Origin: Trematomus loennbergii
Taxonomy: Eukaryota; Chordata; Actinopteri; Perciformes; Nototheniidae
DNA: 64,000 nt
Assembly: GCA_012861695.1 (NCBI GenBank)
Contig: JAAOOA010000002.1
Location: 39,680,800 to 39,744,799 of the forward strand
Direction: 5' to 3'
Shown piece after piece: positions 1 to 14,159 of this stretch. The notes under the pieces are model-generated. The model did no database searches. It was given only the letters and a program-made list of their open reading frames with translations, and had not been told where the DNA came from. Position numbers and translations under genes: made by a program. The stretch's first letter is position 1. Every line of letters begins with the position of its first letter.

Positions 1-1559
1 CAACAATCTGGCTTTATTTAATATTAAAACACAGTCAATACTTCATTCAAAAACCTATATAGAAGCTTTGATTGTAAAGAAAAAAGAAAAGAGATGGGCA
101 CAGTGTGTGTCCGGATTCAAGTCAAGCTTATAGAAATGTAACGTCGATAGGATATTTTTTGAGTCTTTCTGCTTCCATTAACTGAAAAGGGCTGTAAAGT
201 GTTTAATATAAAATAAATAAGTTATTATGAAATAAATTGTCAAATTAATAAAGTGTATAAAAGTGACGAGCAAGTGTTAGCTGTGTTGTTGGCTTAAGCA
301 AACACATATAAAGATTGTTTTTCTTTGCGTTCTTCAAAGACTTTACTCTTTAGAATATCTTTAAACACTTCAAAAGTATCTCAGAATAAACCAACCAGCT
401 GCTGCCATTAACCCTGGCGCTCAATTTGATGCCTAACATACAATCCAGACTAGCTAGTTAGAAAAATAGTGCTTTGCTCTGTCTCAATTAGCATACTTTT
501 GTACTTACATGGCGATAATATCCTATTGCAAAGTATGGTAAAATGCACCAAGAGTACCATGGTGGTTCACTAATAACAGTCAAAAGGTTACCAGTGGATT
601 GCTTGGCTCTTACAACTCTGCACGACTGCCATCTTGGGTATGAGTCGGAAGTCGCAGGACTACAGTAGCTACAATTACGGTTGCTCCAGGTCAACACAAC
701 ACTAAACTAATAAAAGTTATTCAGGTTAGATTTATTTTATATTTATTAAATGTACTGAATAAGAAAAAGAAGACGCTTTTCATTTATTGCGTTAATTGAG
801 AAGTCTGTAATGCTTTTCTTTCGCAAACAATAAAGTTGCTAGCTAACAATAGCATCCTCACTTCTGGTGAGGGCACAGCAGCTGTGTGTAATTCTGAGAC
901 AACAATGAACAGTCATGCAAATGAAGACATTTTATTTGCAGCTCCAGCAGCATCAAGTTGGTTGAATCAGAATTACTTTGTCATTGTTGTCGGTGTTTTC
1001 TCGCTATTAGGAGCTCTTACAAAACATAAAGGGGTGTGCACATACTTTGTACAAGGCATGGGAGTCCATTAAATGTAGTTAGTACTGACATTTAAAAGAC
1101 ATACTTACTCTTATTAGCTATTTCTTCAGGTCTTCAATGAAGCAGTTCTAATCTGGTCCATTTAAATTAGTGGATGTCAGCCTTATCAAAATGATCAGCA
1201 ACTAAATGTCTATAAAGACTTAACTTCTTCTCCACTGACCACAAGATACCATCACATCAAATGTATCAAGTGGATATTAGTAACCATCTAACCAATGTAT
1301 TTGAACATCACAACAATAAAAAGCATAAAGGAATAATAATGTATAATAATAATGTTCTGCATTTCGATAAAGAATATGAACAGTAAAATCCGTACTCCCT
1401 TTACAGGGTAAATTCATATTAAAAGCTAATGGAGGGGTGCAAGTCCTAAAATCCGGAAATAAAAAAAATGAACCCTCAAATGTTTTCCTTGTCTTGAAGC
1501 TTAAAATAAGGTCTGTGGTTAAAACAGGCCTATGACATTTTCAAAAATGTTTCTCCGAC

Positions 1560-2155
1560 TTAAAGGTCCCCTATTATACTCTTTCTCAACAATATATTAT
1601 AGGTCTCAGATATATACAAAACATGTCTTTGAAATGTTTTGCTCGAAATACCAAACAGATCATGCATTGTAGCATCCCATAAACCCCTCTGTTTCAGCCC
1701 TGTTTCAAAAGTGCTGATTCTGTGTCTGTAGCTTTAAATGCTAATGACTGCTGCTGGCCACGCCCCTCTGTGAAGTGTTTGGTTGTAAAAAAACAATATG
1801 CTCTTACAGGAGATTCCGGTGATAAGGTGGGCGGGTGTTACCTCGGTTGGTTATTGGCTAATGGTTACACAACCCAAAAAACGTCATCATAAAGTGGCCA
1901 AAATCTGATCAGCTCATTTCAGACAGTTTTATATAAATGGATCAGGACAAAAAGAGAGGAATCTTCTGTAGCTTAGCGGTGGTGATGCGCAGCTATGCGG
2001 CCGCAATGTTGTTAGTTTATAGCCTAGCGTTAGCTTTTTACTTCTCGTAATGAGAAACTCCCATTCCTTTTTGTCGAGGGACCCCTTGCAAAGCTTACTT
2101 CTGGTTCGGCCTACAAAAATACGTCATCACTGCACCACACTATAATAACTGGCAG
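1560..2155. repeat. Teleost MITE-like sequence starting at a TTAA
   Basis: The left edge reads TTAA followed by AGGTCCCCTATTATAC, an end style common to short inverted-repeat elements of fish. The interior has the usual pieces (a 'cacgcccctctgtgaag' motif and a 'gtcatcactgcaccac' motif near the end). A related end occurs near 4,640, and a related family member lies at 20,236-20,640. No matching right terminal repeat was found, so it is truncated or diverged. Identification rests on remembered family style, not alignment. Confidence 0.45.
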
Positions 2156-3351
2156 AAATGGTATCAGAAGTAAAACCATTGCTGTGGTTCTTGTGTCATT
2201 TGTATGATTTCATATTGAAGCAAATGGCCCATCATGTAAAGGGTAAAACAGTCCGCATCCCTGCTCGCTAGACTCAAGCATCCATGCAGAAATGCACAGT
2301 AATTTGAATGCATCCATGATTTAATTTGTTCATAGTGCTTCATGGTGTTAGTGTGAATGCCAACTTTCCAGCCTATAAATGCTTTTAAGGAGGTAAAGAG
2401 GAAACTCCCGGAGAAAAAGCTCTGCATATTTAAAATTGTCGTGAGTTGGCACAAAATATAGGCCAACAGCAGCTTAAATCCCAAAATACCTCTGTGGGGA
2501 AGTTTGCTGAAGTGCACTGTATACACGTCTGTGCTTTTGTTCAGCTGCAGTCTCCCTGAAACAATGTACAGTAAGACAGGAAAAACATTATCGGTTCTAT
2601 TATTGTGACGGAAAGTCTCCTCATCCGCCACACACATCACAATGCTGGCTGAGTTTAGAAACAAAGTCTCGGAGAACAAACACCAACTTGTGCCAATACG
2701 ACCAGAGCCACTAAAGCAGCTTAGGAGCAACCTTGAGAAATCTCCATTCACCAGCACACTGTCAAACACACTGCCGAGGCATGTTGGGCTGTAGTACAGA
2801 ACAACATTTTCCAGCTCAACAATACTTTGTAGAGCCTTATTTTTATGCAGATACTTTTCTTTTTAATGCACTGCTCAATTTTGAGAGTTTCAATTATTTG
2901 TTTTAATGTCTCCTTTCAGACTAGGGGAAATAAATGATCCAAAATACACATTGTCTAATAGGGTGTGAAGATTTTCATCTCAATTCACACCATATTTTTT
3001 CATATAAGCTTTAAAGAGAATATGATTTCATTTAAATCATGTTTTGCATTATACTCTACAGAAAGTGCCTGCTACATTTTTAGATTATGATTAGTATTTT
3101 CATAAATGAATTAGCACAGAATGGTCACCAGACCTTTCTCTTGATATTAGCTTAGCTTTCTGTTTCAGGTTCAAATGTATTCATAGATTTAGGTCCAACA
3201 AGTTATTTTGGTAAAAGCTGCACTTTCTAAAAAATATAGAACATACAGTGTAGTTCTCTGTTGATGCTTTTTACTATGTGATGATGTTCTAAACCATTAC
3301 CTGGGAGGACAACATACACATTCCCTGTGGTATAAGGATAGAACATAATCT

Positions 3352-3680
3352 GGCAGTGGCTCAGTCAGTAGGGGCTTGGACTACGAGCTGTAGGGTCGCC
3401 GGTTCAAGTCCCCGTCCAGACCTAAAATATGGAGTGTGGACTGCTACTTGGAGGGGTCCCAGTTCACCTCCTGCCCTGCCGTGGTACCTGACACCCCCCT
3501 TCCCCCCTCACTCCCATTGCTCCCCGGGCGCTGTACAAAAAGCTGCCCACTGCTCCTAGTACTAGACTCTGGTACTAGAATGGGTTAAAAGCAGAGGCCA
3601 CATGTCATCTGTGTGCTGTGTGCTCTGCATGTGTGACCATTAAAGAGGGTTTCATCCCTCCCAATTCTATTCTATTCTAT
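3352..3680 (+). mobile_element. tRNA-derived SINE
   Basis: The 5' part is tRNA-like: an A box around 'tggctcagtcagtagg' and a B box 'ggttcaagtcc' about 35 bases later. A unique body shares 'aaaatatggagtgtggact' with the SINE at 16,461. The 3' end is a short-period tail made of TTCTA units at about 3,662-3,680. Confidence 0.7.
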
Positions 3681-4179
3681 TTAGTGCTGAGGCTAGTGAC
3701 CATAATAACAAATACAATTGAAAATTGGCATCTTTTAAAAATGAACCATAAAAAAAGAGTGGGATTCTTCTCTTACCAGGCTAGATACGTTTATTTAAAG
3801 TTTTTTCCGTTATGAAGTCAGAAACCCCCTTAGAGTCTAAAGGGGACATTTCTTTATAAAGGTATGTTTGCAGGTGTTGGAGGACTATGGCGCATGTGAT
3901 TAAAAAAGGTCTAAGTGTTTCCAGAGGGAGCTGTGCCAGGTCTGCAAACTGTGACCCATTTGAAAATTACATTTTTGGGGGATTTTAGTCAAGATTGACT
4001 CGTGTTGTCCGACCACGTGAAATCAAAAGTGATTATGGCTGCTTTGAGCAGCCACACTCAAAGGTTTGATAAGAAAGTCCAAACTCATGGAGGAGATATC
4101 ATTTAGTTTGAATATAGAGTATAGTGTAAGACCAATTTCTTAAATCTAGAAATGAGTTTTTGCCACTACTGCTTCCCAT

Positions 4180-4700
4180 GTCTTGAAGTCAACGTATTTT
4201 TGAAGTGTTTGTGGTTAGAAGCCTAAAATAAGGTCTATGGTTAACACAAGCTTACAAGACTTTCACATGTTGGTCTATGACATTAAATACATCAGTAAAT
4301 ACACCACTACAAATGTCTAAAGCTCCTATCTGTTTTAAAGACAACGGTTGTTACTAAATTAGACTAATAAGCGCCATCACGTTGAACATTTGCCACCTTT
4401 AGCTTAGCGTGACCCTGATGTAGTTTGTTTATATCCTAACATTAGCTTTTTACTTCTGGTGTTTAATTTATTTTATGCAACAAAAAAAAATCAATAATAA
4501 TCAAAAATTATTAAATGCTGTTAACATATGGAGATTATCCTGCTGAACAGAACGTGTTAAGTATCATTAACATCCCATTAATTTTCAAGGGAACTCTTGT
4601 TATGCTAACTTCCGGGTTGTTTAAAAAAAGATGTCATCAATGCACCACTCTATGGAGATAATGATGCCCATTTTGTTATAGAGTTTTGCATCAGGTTTTA
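4180..4700. repeat. Diverged copy of the repeat at 1,490-2,155
   Basis: Phrases recur in the same order as in the upstream copy: 'cttgaag', 'aaaataaggtct', 'tggttaa', 'tctatgacatt', 'ttagctttttacttct', and finally a 'gtcatcaatgcaccac' block near 4,640. The two stretches look like copies of one dispersed element. No terminal repeats or target duplication were seen. Confidence 0.4.
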
Positions 4701-4988
4701 CACATTAACAGTGACAGAAATGGCATAAACACAAACATGAATTTGACACTAGCGCTACTGGTAGAAAAGACAAAGAAACATTGGTTATCTTTCTGAGTTT
4801 TTTTCTGAAATCCTGTACTGTTTTACCTCTTCAGAAATAATCTCTCTTTGATTTAACTGCTTACTGTCTGGACAGATTTGGAGCCGCTGTGTTAAAAAAT
4901 ACAGAGAGAGACAGAGAGAGCCTGTGGTTTTTACCTCTGTGGATACTGTGGTGACCCATTTCTCTTCTCGTGTTTATATGTGTCTCTA

Positions 4989-5292
<304 letters not shown>

Positions 5293-5860
5293 CGTTTGTG
5301 GTGTGTGTTTCCTTTCACATGGGTGGGCCCATTTCTGGACAGCTGATAAACACATGACACCAACAACGCATTTAATTATCAGTGAAATATATGTATGTGT
5401 ACGTGGGTTTAATTTGATAAAATGCTGCAAAGGTCAAAGGCTTCTAGCAGAGTGTTATGATACATTTTGAAATTAAAAGACAAGTATCAGCCCAGTGTAT
5501 CAGCTGGAGTAAGACATGTGTCAGAGCAGTTGGTGGTGTCAGGTCCTGTTTCCACATGGTCCATGGGAGTTTAAATAAGGACAACTGGCCCCGCCAACTG
5601 CTATTTAACAATCCAGTTAAATGTTCCCAGTGAATACTGAGACAACAGTAAAAAGCTTAACATGCCACAACACCTTGTCATATTTCAGCTTCATTTCAAC
5701 TTTAGTATGCTCTTGTGGAAGTGAACTGCTGCCCACTGACAGCTGCTATATGAAACAGAAGTGTTGCTAGCTCAAACATCACAAGCATATTTAATTTCAG
5801 AACATAAACCTCTGGCATCATATGGTCAGATTTTTGCAGTTTGGTGCAGTAGGGGATAAT

Positions 5861-6040
5861 GGGCGGCTGTGGACCTGAGGAAATGGGAGTCTACCAATCT
5901 GAGGGTCAGTAGTTTGATCCCCATCCCCAGCAGTCAACATCTCAAACTGTCCTTGGGCAATATTATTAACCCCAAATTGCTCCCATAGGCATGTAGACGT
6001 ATTGAAGTGTATGTTACTCGCTTTGGATAAAAGCGTCACT
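5861..6040 (+). mobile_element. tRNA-derived SINE, short copy
   Basis: It opens with a tRNA-like segment (A box near 'ggctgtggacctgagg', B box near 'agtttgatcccc'). It ends in the tail 'gctttggataaaagcgtca' that many fish SINEs share with L2 LINEs. The same tail recurs at 15,640 and, reversed, at 47,345. Confidence 0.6.
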
Positions 6041-9000
6041 ATTGCAAACTAAACCGTGACAGGGTGAGCAGGATGTCCAAATTGACCAATCGGAATCGGG
6101 TTCAATTAAGTGTAATCATTGGTAATGATTACAGCCATGTTTCTAATTTGTCAAGCAATAATCCTGCCTCATATTAGCTACCATATCTCGCACGACACAG
6201 AGGTCATGTGATGACATTGATTGCATCTCTATGATTTTGGTGGTGGTGTATTCTTTTTTGCAATCTTTTTCTTCTGCCATTTTCCCAGTCGTGAATTATG
6301 GGAGCTGTGTTGGCAGTTATTAATTAAAATGTTGGCAGTACTTTATGTCCAAATGAAGGAGGTGTAGTTATCTCTCCACACAGCATGAATACATATCAAT
6401 AGAAACAGCTTAACCATGAGAAGTCCCCTGGTAATACAGTGTTGTGAAATAAGACATGACATACTCAGCTCTGTGGTGAAGTGACCTTATGGTGTGAATC
6501 TGGATGGGTGTGATTAGTATCAAGTGCTATAGAAGAACACGTCGTTGTTGTGTGTGATAATGTTCCACTGCATAGTTATTACTTTGTATACATTTAACTA
6601 CCAACACTATTACATAACACCTTGTAAAGCCTGCAATGTACTGGTTTTTGTTTTGTTTTTGTATATACATTAAGCTCATTTATTTCTAATTCCCTTCCCA
6701 CAGATATGTTATTCAGTTTCAAACGTGTAGTCCACCAGTCATCACACAACTTCCTCTAGAGAAACTAAAGCTTTTTTACCACGTATGCAGTAGAACTCCC
6801 CAACACCTTCAAACATGATGATGAGAAAGTGTTCCCCTTGAAGACCTTACATTTGCAAAGGGATTACCATTGTTTTAAACATGTTGATGTCACAGGACTT
6901 TATGACACATCTCTGTCTCAATAAATGACACTAAATGTCACGCTTTGGAGGATAGTACTACATTATGGTACGGAAAATAAATGACTAAAGACGTGGGCCA
7001 AAGGGTTACCTTGTGTTGATAGTAGGGGTTTTCTTTTCTCAGTGAACATTGAGTCATGGTAATGCCTGATTCAACAAAGCCCTTCTAGATACAATATGCT
7101 GGATGTGTAATTGAATAACCAATGGAAATAATATATCATCAAGAGGTAGATTATTCATTTAACCCTAACCCTAAAATATGAACATTTTCCATTCAAGACA
7201 CCAGAACCCAAGGTTATAGAGAGTCATTGAAATCATTTACAACTAACATAGTTTACAAATGATTTGAAATATAGAATAACTAACAGTTGTATTGTAAAAT
7301 GTATTGACATATTTAGCTACTTTTGGTTACATATGATCTTTTCCATGCAGTGCATAACAAACGAGAGGACATTTTCACGTTCCATGCTAGCGAGAAAGTT
7401 TAGCCAACCTATTGTTAATATCAGAGTAACATCTGGCTTCTCTTGATATGCACTATATGCTGTACCACAATATGTTTCAGGCATTCATCACTTCCAGTTA
7501 ACACCTGACATCTACTGTATGTAACACCCTTTATACTAAGATCAACACTTGGGATAAGGTAAAACTCCCAAAAAAAAACCTTTAATGGAAAAGATGGAAG
7601 CAATATCAGAAAGAGATCCCTCTCCCAGGACATACGCAAAAATGGACATCAACATAATAAAATACAGTATATACAATAATAAAATGATGCATAGGAAGAG
7701 AACACATATGAAAAAGCATCTGTAGGGATATCCCGATCCCTACAGATGTGAGCAGTATACACAATATGGACCTTTACTTTTGATAATGTCTTATCCTGTG
7801 ACTGTAGTATTTGATAGTAGTGTACATGCCGTGAACACTCAAATAGAACACATTACTATCCTCGATTCTCTTTGCTTTCATTCTTAATGTTTTGGATCAA
7901 TGTGTCTTGTACTTCTCTCTATAGTTGGTTTTTTCTGATTACTGTGTTATTGTGCTTTTTGGCATGCTGAAATGTACTTAGTTTTACAGTTTTAAACTTT
8001 GTTGTGCTGCACGATGTATAGGTCTGAGCAGTGTTGTGTTGCGTGGGCGTGTTGCTCGCAGCCTTGTCTGTTTCTCTTCCTGTCTCTGCGTCAAGCTTTA
8101 AACAGAGATCTCTCTACGGTTGGAAAACTTACTTTAACATCTCTGTGGGCGAGAAAGAGTGGTTTTCTCACAATAAATGCCTTTAAGATAATAGGATAAC
8201 TCTGTATGTGGGTGACAACAGTGGAAAGAGCTGTTGTTTAGCTGAAGTAGAAGTCTTTTTCAGACTTGGTGTAATGTGAGGTTTGAGAGTTTGACCATTG
8301 AGTGGATCCATCAGCTCTAGGGGAAGCTAAGGAAAAACCAATGGAGCGCTCAACAGCCTGTTTTTAGTTTTTCCTCTGTTTTCATTACTGATAGGAGAAA
8401 TCCTCACGGGACATTTTCCTACAAAGAGCTTTCATTGACTGAGCTCTCAGCCACACTGTGCTGTCCTCTCACAGGTGGAGAGCCTGGAGTAGTGTCTGTT
8501 GGGGCTGTGAGGCAGGGAAACAGCTGTCACATTATCATGGGGTAACAGGAAGTGGACACCAACCACAATTGGACAAATACATACTGTAGGGCTGAGTTCT
8601 TTTTTGTCGATTAAGACTAAATAATTAGCGAGAAACAAAATCCTAACTTCTGTTGTGACATGTTCAGATGCAATTTTTTGTCCGACCAATTGCAGAAAAC
8701 TCGATATATGAGGGAATGAATTCTGTGCAAATTGACATTTTTTTAGAAAATGGTCTTAAATGATTTAACGATTGTCTGAATTGTGGGTTTCTTAGTATTA
8801 AATGTATGATTGAAGTGTATATTTTACTCACTACATTTAACTTTTAATATTTTTAGGCTAATGAATAAAAAAATATCAGATATCAGCATTTTGGCTGCAA
8901 AATATAGTTTTAGTATATTTTGTCAAATTGTTTAAAAAAACAAAATAGAGACTTTTGTGTGTGTTTGGGGTGGGGTAAGCAATTGGCTTATGACTTCAAT

Positions 9001-12000
9001 ATTTATAAAATAATGACTACGGCCCTGGATAGCATGTGTCTGAGTAGTTCGAAGGCAGGTTATTTGAGGTTCCAGCTTGTTACACTGACCATTACATTTT
9101 TCTTCAAAGTTAATTTCATTTTTTTGAGGTGGGATGTCTGATCGTCACTTGCTGTCATTTTCTGCTACATAATTTGTAGCTTAAGTAAAAGTAAAGCTCA
9201 TATTTTCTTTGGGAAGCTGGATTTGTACCACCAGTCTTCTAACAAACAAACATTTTAAATCCCATTGGAGTGTCCCTCCAGTGCTTTCCAGAGACCCAGT
9301 TCCTCTAGAAAGAAGGGTGAAGGAGATAAAGAAGTCATGGTTCTGAGGGTATGTCTGTTGACAGCTTCATTTTCTGCTGTGACTGCGACTGCTTGAAGCC
9401 ACTGACTTCTGCTCCTCAGCATTAAACTGAGCAGTGTGGAGGGTGGGGAGCGATGGTGCAGAGCTGCACTGTCATCATTAGGACGGAGGGAGTGGTGAGT
9501 AGCTGGCCTTTGAGGCTTTAGCGAGGCAGCTCTCTGTTCCCACCAGACCTTTGTGAGCACTTTGATCAACAAACCTCAGGACAGTCTGCTCTACCATCAG
9601 CTCCCGAACACATCAGCTTTGATTTCTTTCATGATCCAAACTGAAATGAGTTAGTTCCAAAGAATCTCCTTGCTCTGTTTACATGGGATCCTCCTTGGGT
9701 TGCCATACCCTCTAATCGGCATTTCGATTTAGCTTAGGGCTCGCCTTAGGAAACAACCACCCACGGCTATGGAAACCCTGAAAGGCAGCAGCAGAGGAAG
9801 GAAAGTGGGACGTCATGGGGAATCCAAAAAGATATGTTTTGACAGCTTTTTTATGTTGTGGTTATTTTACTGCCATGATTCAGAAACGAGTACAAAACTG
9901 AGAAAACCACTTTAAATGTGGGTTTCCAACCCCTCATGTTGACATGCAGCTACAGTTGTTGTCTCAAGGCCTTGAGACACCAAGCCGATTATTGAACGGG
10001 TCAAGTTAGAGACCTCGATCAGCGTACGATGACCATGTTGTTGCTGTGTGTGTGTTGTGCTGTGGGCATAATCTGCTCATTGTAACCCTTCATCTCATCT
10101 GATTTTGATCTGCTGCTAAGGAGAGTGATTTCCATTCACGAAGGGGCCGAACATAGGTGTCTTAGTGATGTGTTCAAGTGAGCCTTTTGGCAAAGATGAA
10201 GGCAACACGAAAGGTGGCTCCGTCAAAACTAGTTATTTGATGTTGGTTTGGTGCCTTTTGGGCCTTTACTTATAACTATTCCCCCACACAAAAGTAATCC
10301 TCTAAATCGTGATCAGCAAAGGTCATTCAGATACAAAGAATCACAAGTCATGTTTTGAACATCTTCTCAGGGGAATATCAGCTCAAACATTTTTTTTTAA
10401 GTCTAATAAATCAACTCAACAATTTAAACAACTATTTTACATAGCAAAGGTCAGTTGACTCACCATGGAGAATACCACTTAATCATTAAGAACAGTTTCG
10501 TAATGTCTCCTGTGTCTGTGGAGATTAGTCAAGTCTGACAAAGTAGCCTGGATGATGTCATCAGGGTCATCTGGAATTAGGCTTGAGAAGGAACAACTAC
10601 TCTACACACTGGTGGTGTCAAATCTGAAAAAAGAGGACGTTAACCAGGCTTCGAAGATCTACAGTGATATAAGGAAAGAAGCTATTGAGTTGCTTTATGG
10701 TAATTGTAATATCTAGTGTTTCTGGAGCTTGATCCTCCCTAAGGAGTAAAAGTCAGCAATGTCGACCTCTGCTGCTACAATTTTTACCATCCTTTTTAAA
10801 TGAGATGTTAACAAGTTCCCTACATTCATGAATTATAATACAAAACTGTTCAAGTATCTCTTTATTCCACGTTTTAACCCTGGATAGTTCATAGTTGCTG
10901 ACAATTTGCTCATCCTTGTGGTTTATATAATATTTCACACCAAGCATCAGCAAACAGGCACAGAGTTAAGAACCACAAGATGTGATATATTGCAGTAATT
11001 GCACCATGCCTTAGATGATTTATTAATTGAGTCAAGTTATGCAATACCACACGTCCCAATGTAAAAAAGTTATGTGACAGTTAGATTAACTCACTGGTTA
11101 CGCCACATTTGGCAGGAATGAGTCAAACTCAACAATAGTTGTAGCACTTGCTCAGTGTCACACAGTGTTGTTTGGCTCATTCGAGATATCAATCTAGTGA
11201 CATGTGTTTGCTTTGGAGCAGGGGTTGCTTGAACAAGCTCTGGATTTCGGACTTGGCTCCCATCGGTTTATGTTTCATAGTTTTCTGGCTGTTTCTTTTT
11301 TGCCATGTTGCAGTGCTTCAGCTTTAATGCCTGATTTGATTCTGCATGGTTCTGTCATACAGGGCAGAATAAGGTGATTGAAAGTGATACAAGTCTTGAT
11401 GCAGAGAAACACCGCTGCCACCACATGCGAAGGCCTTACAGAGGAATGCAATGTTGCTTGTCACCAGACATAAAAGGGCCCGTGTTAGCCACAAATAACG
11501 AGTTGTGAATCATCTGTTCATCAACTATCAGTGCAAAGATCTTTGCCCCCATTATACACATCTTTTGAAACATGTTGTCCCATGCCCGTTGTTCAATGAT
11601 TAATGCCGTAGTATTGCTTCTTAACATTTTTGTAATTTGTTGAAGCCTCCAAGCTTTAGGATTGCCTTTGGAGCCCTTTTTTAGACTGACAATACATCTT
11701 ACATACAACCTCAAACACAATATATGAATTACTTTTCTATTATGAGATTATACATTTACAAGATTAACGTTTTGATCATTACCTTGTGAAGAAAAACGTT
11801 AAGTCTATCGTGAAATTCCTCATTGCTATGTATATTTTGTATCTCTATCTTAGAATATATGTGCTTAAATGTAACTTATCTAAAAAATGACTCTTCTTTT
11901 ATCGGCTGAAATAGCTGAAACTGTTTCTGTCAGATCAGCTGTAGCTAACTACAGTAGTTGGCATAAGCTAATATTATTTGCATGAGTTGGTTGAGTTCAA

Positions 12001-13479
12001 CCATGTGTTACTGTATGTTTACAACCAAGTGATTATTAAAGGAAAACCCTTTAAAAGGCTCTTAAATACACTTTATGACAAGATACATGGTATCATGATG
12101 TAATCACTTGTACAAGGTTGTGGGAGATCCACTTCACTAAATACAATATGGCAGGACAGAACTGCTAATGTTAGCCTGAAGTCAATGCCTAGAGGCATTC
12201 AGATCCTTTTCCACACAGTAAGAAATGCTAGCGGGTATGCTAGTCTAGTCCTCAACATCTCTTTACACAACCTGTAACCCCACAAAATGATGAGGTGTGA
12301 ATTGCTCCTTGGCCTTGGAAGGCCTTAGTAGTATGGTGGCTATGGGTATTAAGCTAGGAAGCAGGGCATGCTAACGTTAGCGGCTAACACTGTAGCAAAC
12401 ACTGTTTCACTTTTACTTTTCTCCTGTAATAATGGCTTGGGGAAGGGTAAAAACAAACTCTTCCAACACATACTAAGTAACCAGGATTAGGTCTCGTCCG
12501 CTTGAGTCCTAGCATAGCAGTATGAATTATATGCTTGATTGTCTGTATTTCATATGCACACATTTAAATAACGTATAGGCAAATACAGTATCTACAGTAT
12601 GGCACAATGACTTACATTATGATACATTGCAGGACTTACTTCCCCTAACCAGTTCTTTCTCATGGTTTTGAAAACCTTGTGTTAGATATGGGAGGTCATT
12701 ACTGCTAAATGTAAACCAGGTGTTAGTATGTGGCAAAGCCTTTCTTTACATTCTCTAGATATACTGTTTACTGCTGTGTGGTGTGTGTTGAAGTGGTTCC
12801 TTATTCAGCCGCTGCTTCTCGTTCTCTCTTCCTTCTTTCTGATTCTCTCACACACATATGCAATGGTATGTAGGTCTACACCTGTGGGACACAGCAGCTT
12901 CACACAACCCAAGCCGCCTTTTGCACACCAGTGCGCTAACTCTGATGTCTCCGCTGTGGTCAGAACGGCTGCTAACTGAGCTCTCTGTGGTGAAGTTGGA
13001 TAAGAAAAGGCCAGATGTCTTTTTGCTTGGTAGATGTGATTTGGGTCTTGTGTATAAAGACCAGTTGTTTAAAAAAAATCTGCATTGCCCTCTGCTGATG
13101 TGCTATCATTCTAAAAGGGTTTCCCGAAGGTCCCTTAAATAGTTATATATTTGAAATTATAAACTCAGGGTTTCCGTGGAAAGTCCAATATAATCTCGGG
13201 CCACTCATAAATGTCCATCCCTGGTCTCTGCAGTCTACACATAGAAGTTTCAATGGGCAAGATACTGAACTCTCAAGATACTTAAACATATAAATATCTA
13301 TCCTTCTTGATAATAAAGTGGCACGGTGTATTGTATCCCCTGCTACCATTGTATGAAATTGTGTGTGAATGCTTGCTTTTCATTTTAGAGGTCGCTAAGA
13401 GTGTGTGCTATATTATAATGCACTTGTTCTGTACACACACACAACCCGTCCCATCCCACAGGAACAACATCTCATGCCA

Positions 13480-13770
13480 TGCTGAGGGAAGCTGCTAGCC
13501 CCCAGAGATGAAAACCACATTAGCATGTACAAGCTCTTATCTCCTGAGTGGCAACTAATTAGATTCTGCGGCTCTAATGTGCGCAATCTGATGTGCCTTT
13601 TCCTCCTCCTGCTTATCAGCTGTGCCTCCAGGTGCTGCTGAGGTAAGGATGGAGGCATGAATGGATCATTCTCTCCGCTTCTTTCATCATTTGTAATGCT
13701 TCCCGGCAAATTAGTTGCCATGGCAAAAATGAAAATGTAACCATCTGTTTTCATCATTAGCTGCAACATT
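13480..13770. other. Candidate conserved non-coding element
   Basis: This is a compositionally balanced, non-repetitive block in otherwise AT-rich sequence. It has AT-core motifs typical of vertebrate developmental enhancers ('aactaattagattctg', 'caaattagttgccatgg') and no coding signal. Conservation cannot be measured here, so the call rests on sequence character only. Confidence 0.25.
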
Positions 13771-14159
13771 GTTTGTTTTGTGAAATCGGGACTTTTATAT
13801 ATTTTTGAATTGGGAACGCTGTTTGAAGCCAGTTAGTTCAGTCTTTTCTCAGCTCTCTTTTGATTTTTTTTTACAAAAGTATTGTATTTAGATTTCTTTG
13901 ACTGAATGATTGATCACTCTCTTCAGTTCTTCAAAGTAGATAGTAAACACACATTTTAAGAAAATAATTATATGCAGTTTGAGGTTCTTCACTCAAACCA
14001 GAACACACTTAAAAGTGTTTCCTAAGTAACTGAGAGTCTTACGTTATGGTTAAGAGGAGTCCTTCATGAGTCCTCCGACACGATGTATCATTTTCCGTGA
14101 GCTTAAGAAAAAGTGACGCTCTTCTGCTCCGAATGTAGTATTCTTCAAATCTTGACATG

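Noticed and set aside
488..1072. Two short open frames near the left edge of the window
   Set aside because: No recognisable domain and no exon signals that join them; possibly transposon debris.
2164..2769. A 201-codon reverse-strand open frame
   Set aside because: It resembles no known family, has no promoter or splice context, starts in sequence near a MITE and shows no codon bias; chance is more likely.
7161..7172. Telomere-like CCCTAA repeats (another TTAGGG pair at 36,264)
   Set aside because: Only two or so units each, as expected by chance in fish DNA; not an interstitial telomere array.
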